From Hyphochytrium catenoides (taxonomy: Eukaryota > Sar > Hyphochytriomycetes > Hyphochytriales > Hyphochytriaceae): 20,093 bases of DNA. Below the pieces are notes generated by a model, which was given only the letters and a program-made list of their open reading frames with translations, made no database searches and was not told where the DNA came from. This document shows, in pieces, positions 1 through 9,040 of this stretch (positions are counted from its first letter, which is position 1; the number at the start of each line of letters is the position of its first letter). The DNA is taken from NCBI GenBank assembly GCA_900088475.1, contig FLMG01001401.1, positions 24,112 to 44,204 on the forward strand, written 5' to 3'. The translations under genes and the position numbers were made by a program.

Positions 1-42
1 CTCTCTCTCTCTCTCTCTCGCGGTCTCTCTCTCTCTCTCTCT
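1..42. repeat. (CT)n microsatellite at left edge
   Basis: Almost pure CT dinucleotide repeat, broken once by a short CG-containing interruption. It is one of many CT/GA tracts in the window and may continue beyond the edge. Confidence 0.95.
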
Positions 43-1681
43 GAGTTCTCTAATTGAACGTTTGGAGCACCAATCTAAGTCATTGCAGAATAGTCCAGCA
101 TATAATCGTTCTTATGGTGAATTCGTCAAATCTAAACGCAGCTAATCCTAGATATCCAGGGAGCGGTTAACGCTCAGACTTTTGTTAAGATTGTCGATTG
201 GTTTGGTGTCTGTCTCTATTTATCTCTCTCGCGCTCCCTCTTCTCTGCCTTACTCTTTCACGCTTATCACCACCAGCATAAAATAGAGAAGAAGACAGCG
301 AGCGATGGAGACGACAAGCTGAGCGGCTCGGCTCGCGCCCCTCCCTCCTCCTATTATTTACTTCCGCTTAGGATGGAAGAGTACGCTCATTATTTGCATC
401 CCCGCCGGCATCAACTGAGTTTATTATTGGTGCTTTGACAAGACCGCCAGGCCTTGCCCAAGACTACTAGCGCCTAAGGTGAACCCATGATGCAGGAGTT
501 AAGTCACGATTGGGGCTGCACATTATCACAGAGTAGCTGGTTCGCTCAAACATAAGCATGAGGAAAGACATGACACAGAAGGGCCCGGGTGAGGAATTTG
601 CACTGAACAGAATGGGGGCGTCTTATTAGCTGCTTCTGGAGCGGCGGCAAACATTGACGATAAGGTTGACCATCATCGGCACCATCATCCATAATTCATG
701 GGCATACTCGACATCTGTGTGACTCAACGAGTCATCCAGCACATTATATTGTGTACTTCCCTTCGTCCCTTTCATTTGACCTCTCTGAAAAGTGTCTAGC
801 GCTGATTTTGAATGGTAAAGAAGGTGAGCAGAGCAAGTCCTTGGAGAGAAGTCCTTGGAGGGTAGATTTAGGTGCTCCTGAAGACCTTTCCCAGCTCTTT
901 AACCGACAGTTGGATCAGAGAAAACAACTGCTCTCAGTGCACCGGCTGAACACCCAGCCAGGGCAACCCTCGACCCCAGCAAAGCGCAGAGCGCTTGAGG
1001 AAGCGCATCTAAATCATGAAGGCAACGATGTGGAGAAAGGGCGTGAGTAGCGAGCTGACACTGAGGTCTAAAGAACGCCATCAATCCTTTCTGCTCTAGC
1101 AGCAGCTTGATGCGGGCGAGCAGAGGGCCAAGAAGCTCTGCTTCCTGCGTCCAAGAAAGGTCGTTACAGGCACGAAAGAAGATCGTTAGCGGCTCTTCGG
1201 AATCAAGTGCGGTCGCTGGAAACCTTTCCATATATTCAGTTGAATATGATTGAAATATTTCACATGGCTATATCCTACTCAGGGTTGTGGGGAAATAATT
1301 CATTGGATTGCCAAGCGAAGCTGAAAGAGCTCAATGGAAAGTTTAGAAGCTGACAAAAAAGCTCAGAAATTGATGACATTCAGAGATCGCGGAGATCTGG
1401 CAGAGCTCCGTTGATCGCCGTCCACATCGCGACCCGACCATTATCTCCTCACGCAGATCAGGAAGCTGCAAGGGCAAGCCTCTTATTCGCTGAAGTATAT
1501 TGCCGACGTACTGTGGTCTGTAACAGGGACGACGCGCTTGTCAGCTCCAGCAACCAGCCACGACATCGAGTGATCTTGAAGAGTCAACCTCTTTCTAGTC
1601 TACCTGCAGATTCACAAGTGAGCCTCCCAGAAGCTTGTATGTTCCAAGTGAGGACAGACCCCTGTCCGGGACCACGGTGCC
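43..1681. other. Upstream region without a recognised gene
   Basis: No coding region is supported here. A minus-strand frame of 110 codons with an ATG (899-1231) and an overlapping plus-strand frame (about 751-1050) are both open, but neither resembles a family I know. The plus frame runs into a good donor (GTGAGT, 1043-1048). A good acceptor, a pyrimidine tract ending in CTGCAG, ends at 1609, 72 bases before the ATG of the next gene. This fits a 5' untranslated exon and leader intron, but is inference. A 12-bp direct repeat (AAGTCCTTGGAG) lies at 835-846 and 849-860. Confidence 0.4.
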
Positions 1682-4600
1682 ATGGACTTTGATCTTAACC
1701 GAAGGACAGGCAACTTCTTGAAGGAGCAAGAGAGAAGGAAGCAGGAGGCTAAGCGGAAGCTTGAAAAGGAGAAGGCAGCGAGAGAGCGGGCGGCAAACGC
1801 TGCAGCAGAGCTTGCGGAGCGACAGAAACAACTCAGACTGCAGCGGTTAAAAGAGCTAGAAGAGGTGTGGCGGACTTCTCTCGCCATCCCAAGCCTATAT
1901 ACTTACTATCGCGCCCGCTATCATGAGCCTAGCCCGATTCTCCTTCTTTGCTACCTCCTGCAGTCTTCCTATTTCCTGAGCGGCTGAGAGCGATAATGCA
2001 GCTTTCTCACTTAGTGCCGCTTAATTTAGGCGGAGGAGCGTCGGCTTGAAGAGGAGCGAATAACTGGAGGCATCAGATATAGCCAGATCCTTCGCCCTGT
2101 GCCGTCTGAAGACACAGGTTCCTGTCCACTATTCCTTGCTATAAGCCGTCACTCTCCCTTGAATGTATTCCCAGCTTGCCCTACTTCCGTCAGTCTGCTT
2201 GATCATAAGTATATTCTGAATTTCTGGCCTGCTTCACCGCATTGTCTAAGAGCTTCTACGGCCATTTGGCAATCAGTGCTGGCTCCTCAAACGTGTATAT
2301 CTTCTTCTCCTTGCACCCCTCTCACCTGCGGTGCCTTATGTAAAAAAGGGGACAAGGTTACTCTTCCCGTATCGGCTCTAGAAGAATTAAATCCCCAGGA
2401 TGCCATCAGCGCTGGCATCGTCCTCACCTTTGAGCTCACATCAAAGAGAAGTGGAAAGATGACGCACTGTGGCGTTAAAGAGTTCACTGCTGAAGAGGGG
2501 ACAATCGGTAAGAAATGCCTTTGTCCCTTCCAGTTCCTCTTGTGTTGCGTCGAGTCTTTTTTATTCTGTCAGTTTGTGCGGCAGTACCTCTCAGCCCTAT
2601 TGGAGCTCTTCTCAGTGGTCCTTTTACTTTTCCATCAGTCACCTCCTGCTCTGAGATCTATCCATCTTCAGGCGGTGTTAGTCCTATCGACCCACCAGCC
2701 TCGCCCAAGTCTCATTTTTCTTTTCTGTATCTTGCGTATGGCGGTTTCCTAGGTATACCTCCTAAAGTAGCGCGATCGCTCTGCTCCTTCGGACAGAGTA
2801 TCGAAAGCGCGATGAACGAAGGCCTCCACGTCAAGTATATCAGGATGCCAAAAGGAACTTTTGCCAGGATTCAACCACTTGGTGAAGGCTTTCAAGAGCA
2901 TGATATAGATCTAAAGCCCATGCTCGAGAGGGTGCTCAGGGTAAGGACAAGAGCTTGAACAAGAGGAAAGCAGAAAACGAGGGACGAAGAGACTTATAGG
3001 CAGAAAATGGCATAAGAATGCACCGGACGGGGCTGCAGACTAAGATTGGTGGAATCTAGAAGAGGGTCTGCTTACGAGATAATGGGAAAGGGAAGCCTGT
3101 GTTAACAGCATGACAGACAAGGCTACATACCTATGTTGCCTCTGCGGTCCCTTCTCGCCTTCAATCCCTGCAATGCGCTTCTCTGGGTCCTCACTCTAGT
3201 TTCCTTCCTGTCATTGGTGCTTGACAGTCCGGTAAACAACTAATCTTTCCATGCTTACGGTGTGCAGACACACACGACACTGAGTGAGGGAGATATTCTC
3301 CTTGTCCGGCATAAAGGAAGGACCTTTGAACTAGGGGTGCGAGAGCTTCAGCCAGAGAGTCGCGTAGTGGTCATCAACACAGACCTGGAAGTGGAAGTGA
3401 TGGTGTCAGAGGCTGCAGAAAGATATCAGGAGGAGGAAAGAAGAAAGAAAGAGAAAGAGGCTGCCGCTCTGAAGGTATTTCGGTCAGACCTAAGCCCTTT
3501 CCGCTCTATTAAATTTCTCTCTTGTCCTCCGTGCCATCTGGCCCTCTGGTGTTCTTATCTGTCCCTCTACTTCTTTCACTCTTTTACTTCTTTCACTCTT
3601 CTACTTCTTTTCGCTTCCCTCTCATCCACTGCCTTGTCTTGGCTTCCGTGCTGTTTAGGCCGAGGAGGACAGAAGAAAAGCTGTTGAGGAGAATAGAGCA
3701 AGAAAGCGGGAGCTTATAGCGTCAGAGAGTCCAAAGCAGGTCAGGTCCTGCTTCTTTTTGTTACTTACTAGCTATGCCCTGAAGTGGCGTACATATTATC
3801 ACTGCCAGCGCTCCTTTCGCTCTCCTTCTTGCTCACTGACTTGCTCCCTCCTTAGCTTTCTACCTCTGATATTCTTACCCCTCTTGGCTTCTACAGACGG
3901 AAAGTGAGCCAGGAAATATTATTAGCATCCATGTTAGACTGCCTTCGGGACATTCGATAGGGCGAGACTTCTCACTCGACAGCAGACTGCAGGTATGTCG
4001 GAAGCCATAACTGGATAGCTTTGTTCTTGTTTAACCTGAATTCTCTCTGCTGCGGATAGACCTTGATTCCTTCTTGTGCGTGGCACACTCTCTCTTTCTC
4101 GGTCGCGCTCTCTTTCCCTGCCCCTCTCTTTCTCTGTTTATCTTTCGAAGTGCTCTTTCTCCCTATGTCTCTCTGTCTGCGTCTCTCTCTACTATGTTCT
4201 TGTACCATTCTCCCGGCCCAACCAACTCCGTTGCCGGAATGTTTCTTGCCTCCCTACAGACACTTTTTGACCTGGTAGAGGCAGAGAGTAATCTTGACAT
4301 CTTGCCTGGAGAGTTTCAGTTATCCACCAGATTTCCTAGGAGAGTACTAAGCGGTCCGTAGAGCCTTTCTTTGCTCGCTCCACCCGCTCCTATCTTTGTA
4401 TTCAGCTGATCACGCCCCGTATCTCCGCATTCCCTCTGATATTGGCGTCTTTTCTCATCTTCCTGGCCCCCTCTTACTCGGTCTTTTCCTGCATCGCTCC
4501 ATGTTTCGCGGTCTTTCTAACCTTGAGGCTAAACCTTTTTCCGGTACATTCATCAGCGACTGAAGCGGAAAGAAGGTTGGCAGATATTGGGTTTTCAAGT

Positions 4601-5447
4601 AAGAAGGAGGCCCTGTTCTTCGAGAGAGTCACCAGCCCAGAAAGCTTTAATGTTGATATGGGACACGTAGACGTAGAGGAGAAAGAGAAGGCCCCTGCTC
4701 CTTCACTACCTTCGCCTCCACGTCCTAAGGAACCCTCCCGATGGCATGAAGCTGAGATGAGGGCCATGGCGGCAATGGACAAGGTACTGACGACTGTGGG
4801 CCTTACGCTGCTGAATGCTTTACAACCTTCGCTGTGGCCGTACTGACAGTTTAGATCTCTTTGTCTTCTCGCCTGCGCGGTTGGACATCACAGTCCTGTT
4901 TGGATTGGGTTATATTCTGCTATACCAACCTTAGGCGATCTTTTCAGCTCTCTGACTTATTTGCAGACCTCTCAGCTGTTTCACATTCGCTCAGGCCGTA
5001 GGATTCCTAGGCACTAACCATCCTTGATGCTTGCAGCAGCTGTTGGCAGAAGAAGAGTCAAGGCCAATTCATGCGGTAGAGAAGACTCTCCCGGTCCGTA
5101 GAGATGTATCTGACCCGTCAGAAAGATGGAGAGAACAGTTGAAGGAGCTTGAGGAGATGGTAAGACTAGAAGACTACTCCTGCAGCTGTCTTATCATAGA
5201 CATTGAGTTAGAGCCGTACCCCTTGTCGCTTCTGCGTCTAAAAAGTCCTGTCTTCTTGCTTCCCTCGCCTTAACCCCTTACTGCCATGGCACTCACCCCG
5301 TTGTCTCCCCTCCTCTCTCAATATCCTTTCCTTCTGTACCAGGGCTTTCCTAACACAGCGCTTAATATTCAGCTGCTGGAGAGATATCAAGGAAGATTAT
5401 TACGTGTGGTCAACTATCTCTCAGAGATGGAGGAGGAAGCAAGTTGA
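1682..5447 (+). CDS. UFD1-like domain protein with UBX and UBA domains (516 aa, 11 exons)
   Basis: Predicted Cdc48/p97 cofactor that binds ubiquitin. Residues about 10-75 are a charged coiled coil after MDFDLNRRTGNF. Residues about 76-250 are a UFD1-like domain: GDKVTLP near 91, FTAEEGTIG-IPP near 136-147, KYIRMPKGTFARIQP at 171-185, LSEGDILLV near 211. A second Glu/Lys/Arg helix follows to about 300. Residues about 308-390 form a UBX domain with both p97-contact signatures: RLPSG at 316-320 and RFPR at 358-361. A Pro-rich linker leads to a UBA domain (about 472-510) with the MGF loop motif at 482-484, created by the last splice junction. The first half resembles plant UFD1-family proteins that start with a similar coiled coil (my memory of Arabidopsis At4g15420), but those end in zinc fingers. 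Classical UFD1 has neither UBX nor UBA. The start is the ATG opening the conserved N-terminus; the stop is TGA. Domain calls are by eye. Confidence 0.88.
1682..5447 (+). other. Exon-intron structure of the UFD1-UBX-UBA gene
   Basis: Exons: 1682-1864, 2030-2117, 2349-2507, 2753-2940, 3268-3474, 3659-3739, 3897-3992, 4260-4353, 4557-4783, 5037-5159, 5343-5447. They total 1551 bases, an exact multiple of three, and every junction keeps phase. All ten introns are GT-AG, 157-327 bases long, mostly pyrimidine-rich on the coding strand. The weakest sites are the first donor (GTGTGG) and the acceptor before 2349 (an A-run then AG); both are chosen because the joined protein stays in family register. 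The acceptor at 5036 has an alternative three bases later that would drop one Gln. Intron 5 holds a 17-bp near-perfect tandem repeat around 3569-3602. Confidence 0.82.
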
Positions 5448-5469
5448 GTTGATTGGCCCGAGATTTTCA

Positions 5470-5475
5470 AATAAA
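5470..5475 (+). promoter_or_regulatory. Candidate polyadenylation signal AATAAA
   Basis: AATAAA lies 23 bases after the TGA of the UFD1-UBX-UBA gene, in the 162-base gap between two convergent stop codons. The position suits a short 3' UTR. Protist poly(A) signals vary, so this is a candidate only. Confidence 0.45.
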
Positions 5476-5609
5476 TATGTTACTATTAGCCCTGAGACAC
5501 GTGAGAGAGGGGAGATCTCCCACGTCTATGGCAGGGAGAGAGACAACAGAAGAAAAGAAGGAAGGGCGCATCTTCTCTATCTCTCTCCTTCTCCTTTCCA
5601 TCCTACTCG

Positions 5610-7004
5610 CTAAATTTCCATGGATTCGGCCATAGACAGCCGGAGCCCGGCCGTACCTAACGGACCGGGCAGCTCATCATCGACGATGAATTCTGAGCCT
5701 GTTCCGTCCGTGGTTGGCGCCTCTGCTGCCTCTAGCTCTAATGCTCTTTCTCCCCGTCCTGCGGTTCCTCCTCCGCCTCCTCCTCTCATGAAGAGCTCGG
5801 TATCGATATCAATCGTCTGTTGGCTGTCAATTCGAGAATAAGGTTGCAGCTCTACCCTTTCCGCTCCCGATAAGGAGTTCACTGTAGATGAGCGACTCTT
5901 CAGCTCTCGAATCTTATCCTCGAGGGTTACCGAGGAGGTAGAAGAAGGAGCGATGGCCCTCATCACAGCGGAGCCTCTATAGCTCACCCCTAATCCTTCT
6001 CCTGCACTGGGCCCCCGCTCTCTATGAGACAGTTCCTCTCCTTCCTCTCTGGCACTGTCCGCTGGGCCTCCTCCTTGCAGCTGGCGATAGTGCCCACTAG
6101 GCGTGGAAGGAATGGTTGGAGAAGAGAAGCGCAGATCTTTATCGTCGTCTCTCTCCTGCATGGTGAGAGCCAGAAGCAACTCTCCTCCTCCCGCCGCGCC
6201 TCCAATCGTCCCTGCGCGTGTTATCTCCTTACTGCTGCTGGTGTTCTCCGGCAAGGTCTCTCCTCTTCCTCCCCCTTCTCCTCTCTTCGCGGACCGCTTA
6301 GATGACCGTTTGCGGAGAAAAAGGAGAAGGAGCAGGACAAGGACCAGCGTCCCAAGGACACTAACGGCTATGATACTGACAATTGCACCCTGTCCAAGGC
6401 CGCCTCCGCTATCATCTTTCTTGCTCGGATCTGCTACCTGTCCAGGCACATCACTGGGGTTGGCCACCGTGGGAGAGGGAGAAGACGAGGATGGAGAAGA
6501 AGGAGACGGATCTGCTGGAGAGGAAGGAGAGAGAACAGGTGGAGTGGGAGGAACAGCCGGACGAGAAGGAGGAGAGGTAGGAGCCGGATGAGGAGACGGA
6601 GGAGGAGAAGTAGATGAAGGTGTGGGCGGTACCTGTGAAGGAGAAGGAGAGGACGTAGGGGGCGGAGTCGGCTGTGGCGTCGGCTCCACCGTTGGGGCAG
6701 GAGAGGGAGGAGGAGGAGAAGGAGGTGATGGCGTTGGAGACGGAGATGGGAGGGTTGTCGTCGGAGCAGGGGTAGGGGAAGGGGACGGAAGAGTGGCTCT
6801 ATAGCAGTCCGTGATAATGCCCTGGTTCGGACCGCCGAAGAGATTGTCGCAGCTTCCTTCCTTATAAGCCCAGCAGCTGTAGCGAGGGGCTGAGACATCA
6901 GTAGAAGGAGAGTACTCGCGGCAAGGAGGACAGGAGAGACCATCACAGGTTGTCCCTCCTACCAGGCGGCAGGAGGCGTAGCAGTCAATGGGGAGAGAAG
7001 CCAT
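5610..7004 (-). CDS. Single-pass surface protein with Cys-rich head and Pro-rich stalk
   Basis: An open frame of 464 codons without introns. Residues 1-70 hold eight cysteines (8, 12, 20, 25, 28, 44, 52, 67), enough for four disulfides. Residues about 72-185 are a Pro/Ser/Thr stalk of SP, TP and PPSPPPP motifs, like hydroxyproline-rich wall glycoproteins of algae. Residues 207-230 are a Leu/Val/Ile membrane helix followed by RKRSSKRSAKR, so the C-terminus should be cytoplasmic. The 230-residue tail is Gly-, Ser- and Glu-rich, with a charged LEDKIREL stretch. No domain is recognised. A signal peptide is expected for this topology but is missing: the ATG at 7004 follows an in-frame TAG at 7107-7109 with no other ATG between. 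The true N-terminus may lie in an upstream exon. Function is unknown; adhesion, wall linkage or sensing are guesses. The TAG stop is at 5610-5612. Confidence 0.7.
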   Translation of the reverse strand: MASLPIDCYASCRLVGGTTCDGLSCPPCREYSPSTDVSAPRYSCWAYKEGSCDNLFGGPNQGIITDCYRATLPSPSPTPAPTTTLPSPSPTPSPPSPPPPSPAPTVEPTPQPTPPPTSSPSPSQVPPTPSSTSPPPSPHPAPTSPPSRPAVPPTPPVLSPSSPADPSPSSPSSSSPSPTVANPSDVPGQVADPSKKDDSGGGLGQGAIVSIIAVSVLGTLVLVLLLLLFLRKRSSKRSAKRGEGGGRGETLPENTSSSKEITRAGTIGGAAGGGELLLALTMQERDDDKDLRFSSPTIPSTPSGHYRQLQGGGPADSAREEGEELSHRERGPSAGEGLGVSYRGSAVMRAIAPSSTSSVTLEDKIRELKSRSSTVNSLSGAERVELQPYSRIDSQQTIDIDTELFMRGGGGGGTAGRGERALELEAAEAPTTDGTGSEFIVDDELPGPLGTAGLRLSMAESMEI

Positions 7005-8081
7005 AAGATTTTCCAGTTTCCCTGGTCTTTGTCTCTTGTCCGGCCTATCTCTCTGCTGTCTTTGGCCTTGGAGAATGTGACGTACTTGCCTCTTTCTTTC
7101 TTTGCCCTAGCTCCGTTGAGTCTCTTCTTTCTCTTTTGTCTCCTTCTTCCTCTCCACCTGGCTCTCTTTCCTTTGGCTAAGAGAAAGCAAAGCAGCAGAG
7201 GAAGAAGCTTGCCTCCTTGACTCAGAAAACGAAAGAGAAGAGAGCCTGTCGCTCGCTCTCTTGATCCCTATCTAACGAGGGCTGGTCCCTACGTTGGGCT
7301 CAATGGTCGGGGATCCTCTGTGACTCTCGTAGGCTGGGAGGAACAGTAACAGAAGCGCATCATCTGCCCCGCCGATGGCGATGGCCTCCGTCTTCTCTGC
7401 TGTCTTCAAGCTCTATTTTTCCGGAAAAGCTGCAAAAGAAAGAAAGAGACAATTGAGAGGAGGAAGAGTGAGAAGAAAGAGAAAAAAGAAGAGAAAACGG
7501 AATGGGCGTCAATGGAGTGCAGATCAGCGTCGCCTGTCTCTCTTCTTCTCTCTTCTCCTCCTTCCCTTGTCTCTCTCTCTCTCCTTTTGGTGTCTGTCTC
7601 TCTCCTCTTTTCTCTCTTACTCTTGGCTGGCTGTCCGCCTTTAGAGAGTGGCACAACTATCTCTTCCTACGAGTGCCTTACCTTCTTCTTCAAAGCTGTC
7701 TTCTGTATGGCGGATGGCTTGCTTTATAAGCAAGCGAGAAGCAAGAGAGAGGAAGAGACTTGGAGAGAGGAGACAGAGGGACGTTGTACAGAGAGGAGAA
7801 CTGAGTGAGTGAGGGGAAGAGGTAGGAGAAAGAGAGAGAGAGAAAAGAAGAGGGAAGACAGAGGATGGTCGAGGTACCTGAACGACGCAAAGAGAAGCGT
7901 GACTCCTTACTTCTGGTCTGCGGCTCAGGAAGACAAAAAGAGCGAGGAAGAGGCGGGCGAGTTGAACTGGTGAGGGAGGAGGAATGGCCGAGTTTCCCGA
8001 GGTCTTATGAAAGAAGACTGCAACTGCCTGTCTTCCAGCAGCTGATGATGGAGAGAGAAAGACTTGGACAAGCAGCTGCTA

Positions 8082-8211
8082 GACATAGAGAGGAAAGAGA
8101 GGGAAAGAAGAAGAGGGAAATGAAGAGAGAGGAATGACCTCCAAAATGACATAGAGAGGAAAGAGAGGGAAAGAAGAAGAGGGAAATGAAGAGAGAGGAA
8201 TGACCTCCAAA
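8082..8211. repeat. Perfect tandem duplication, 66-bp unit
   Basis: Unit 1 starts at 8082 with GACATAGAGAGG and unit 2 at 8148. The copies match base for base for 64 positions, then diverge at 8146 versus 8212. The unit is purine-rich on the plus strand. 66 is a multiple of three, but each copy carries a TGA in the frame that looks most like a coiled coil, so protein repeat function is doubtful. Perfect identity points to a recent duplication or an assembly artefact. Confidence 0.95.
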
Positions 8212-8419
8212 GAGAGAAGGAACAGAAGAAGAGTGAGAGATCTTAGGGAAGACGGGGCAAAGGGATGATCGAGAGAGCTTGGAGGAGATCTTTGTAATTA
8301 GGAGAGACGAGCTGCACTGCCCTCTCAGCGTCAGAAAGACTGTTGGATGGAAGAAGAGAGAGAGAGGGGCGACGAGGTAAAGAAGAGAGCCAAACTTGTC
8401 AAGGAACAGTTAGGGAAAA

Positions 8420-8420
<1 letters not shown>

Positions 8421-8461
<41 letters not shown>
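8421..8461. repeat. (GA)n microsatellite
   Basis: Nearly pure GA repeat of about 40 bases. It lies at the right end of the GA-rich block. Confidence 0.95.
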
Positions 8462-8462
<1 letters not shown>

Positions 8463-8466
<4 letters not shown>

Positions 8467-9040
8467 GAGCGTGTGTCATCATGTCATCATCATTGAAGCT
8501 GCACAATGAGGACTTTGCCAATAATAATTGGGGACGAGGGAAGTCTGATGATGGCAGAAAAACACAGTGCCCTGTGCACAAGACCACTCAAGATAGGAGA
8601 GAGACCGAAACCACCTCTCTTTCTCTCTCTTCTCTCTCTCCCCTCCTCTTCTTACTTCCTCATCATCTCTAAGAGGAAGAAGGAAGTGGGGAGAGAAGAG
8701 AGAGAGAGACCAGCATCATCATAGAAGTACTAAGAGTTCAGGACGATGCTTCTCTTGTTTCCTCTTTTCTCTCTCTTGTGAGCCGTCATGAGCCCGCCAT
8801 GTCCATTGCAGAATATTTTGCTCTTGCCCTCTCTCTTTTCTCTCTCTTCGTTCTCTCTTCTTCTCTCTTTTCTCTCTCTTCGTTCTCTCTGCTCTCTCTT
8901 TTCTCTCTCTTTTCTCTCTCTTCGCCGTTCTCTCTTCTCTCTTTTCTTTCTTTTCTCTCTTCTCTCTCTCTCCCCTCTTTCTCTCTACTTTTTATCTGGT
9001 CTGCCTTGCTGCTGAAAGAAGGTGGCCCTTGTCTCTCATG
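8463..9040. repeat. Switch from GA- to CT-rich DNA, with CT tract 8820-8990
   Basis: The plus strand changes from purine-rich (to about 8460) to pyrimidine-rich (from about 8600). From 8820 the tract is built of imperfect TTTTCTCTCTCTTCGTTCTC-like units repeated about three times. Open frames across it encode only Ser, Leu and Phe and are composition artefacts. A short mixed-composition stretch (8463-8600) separates the halves. Confidence 0.8.

Larger units (their letters stand above)
7005..8462. other. GA-rich low-complexity region upstream of the surface-protein gene
   Basis: On the minus strand this stretch is pyrimidine-rich, as introns are in this window. It contains two good minus-strand acceptor sites, near 7177 (TTCTCTTAG) and 7430 (CTTTCTTTTGCAG). 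Both fit 5' exons of the surface-protein gene, but no convincing coding exon was found. On the plus strand, basic or Glu/Arg-rich frames are open, for example from ATG 7375 and from ATG 7865 (90 codons). Their composition is what GA-rich DNA gives in any frame, so I do not call them genes. Confidence 0.4.

Noticed and set aside
6103-6804. Plus-strand Gly/Glu-rich and Pro-rich frames opposite the surface-protein gene
   Set aside because: They are antisense shadows of the Pro/Ser-rich stalk and the Gly-rich tail. The minus frame has the membrane helix, the Cys pattern and the greater length.
7375-7644. 89-codon plus frame with a hydrophobic start followed by a Lys/Arg-rich run
   Set aside because: The basic run comes from GA-rich DNA and the C-terminal half from a CT tract. 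All three frames of the next stretch look equally protein-like, so there is no way to prefer one.
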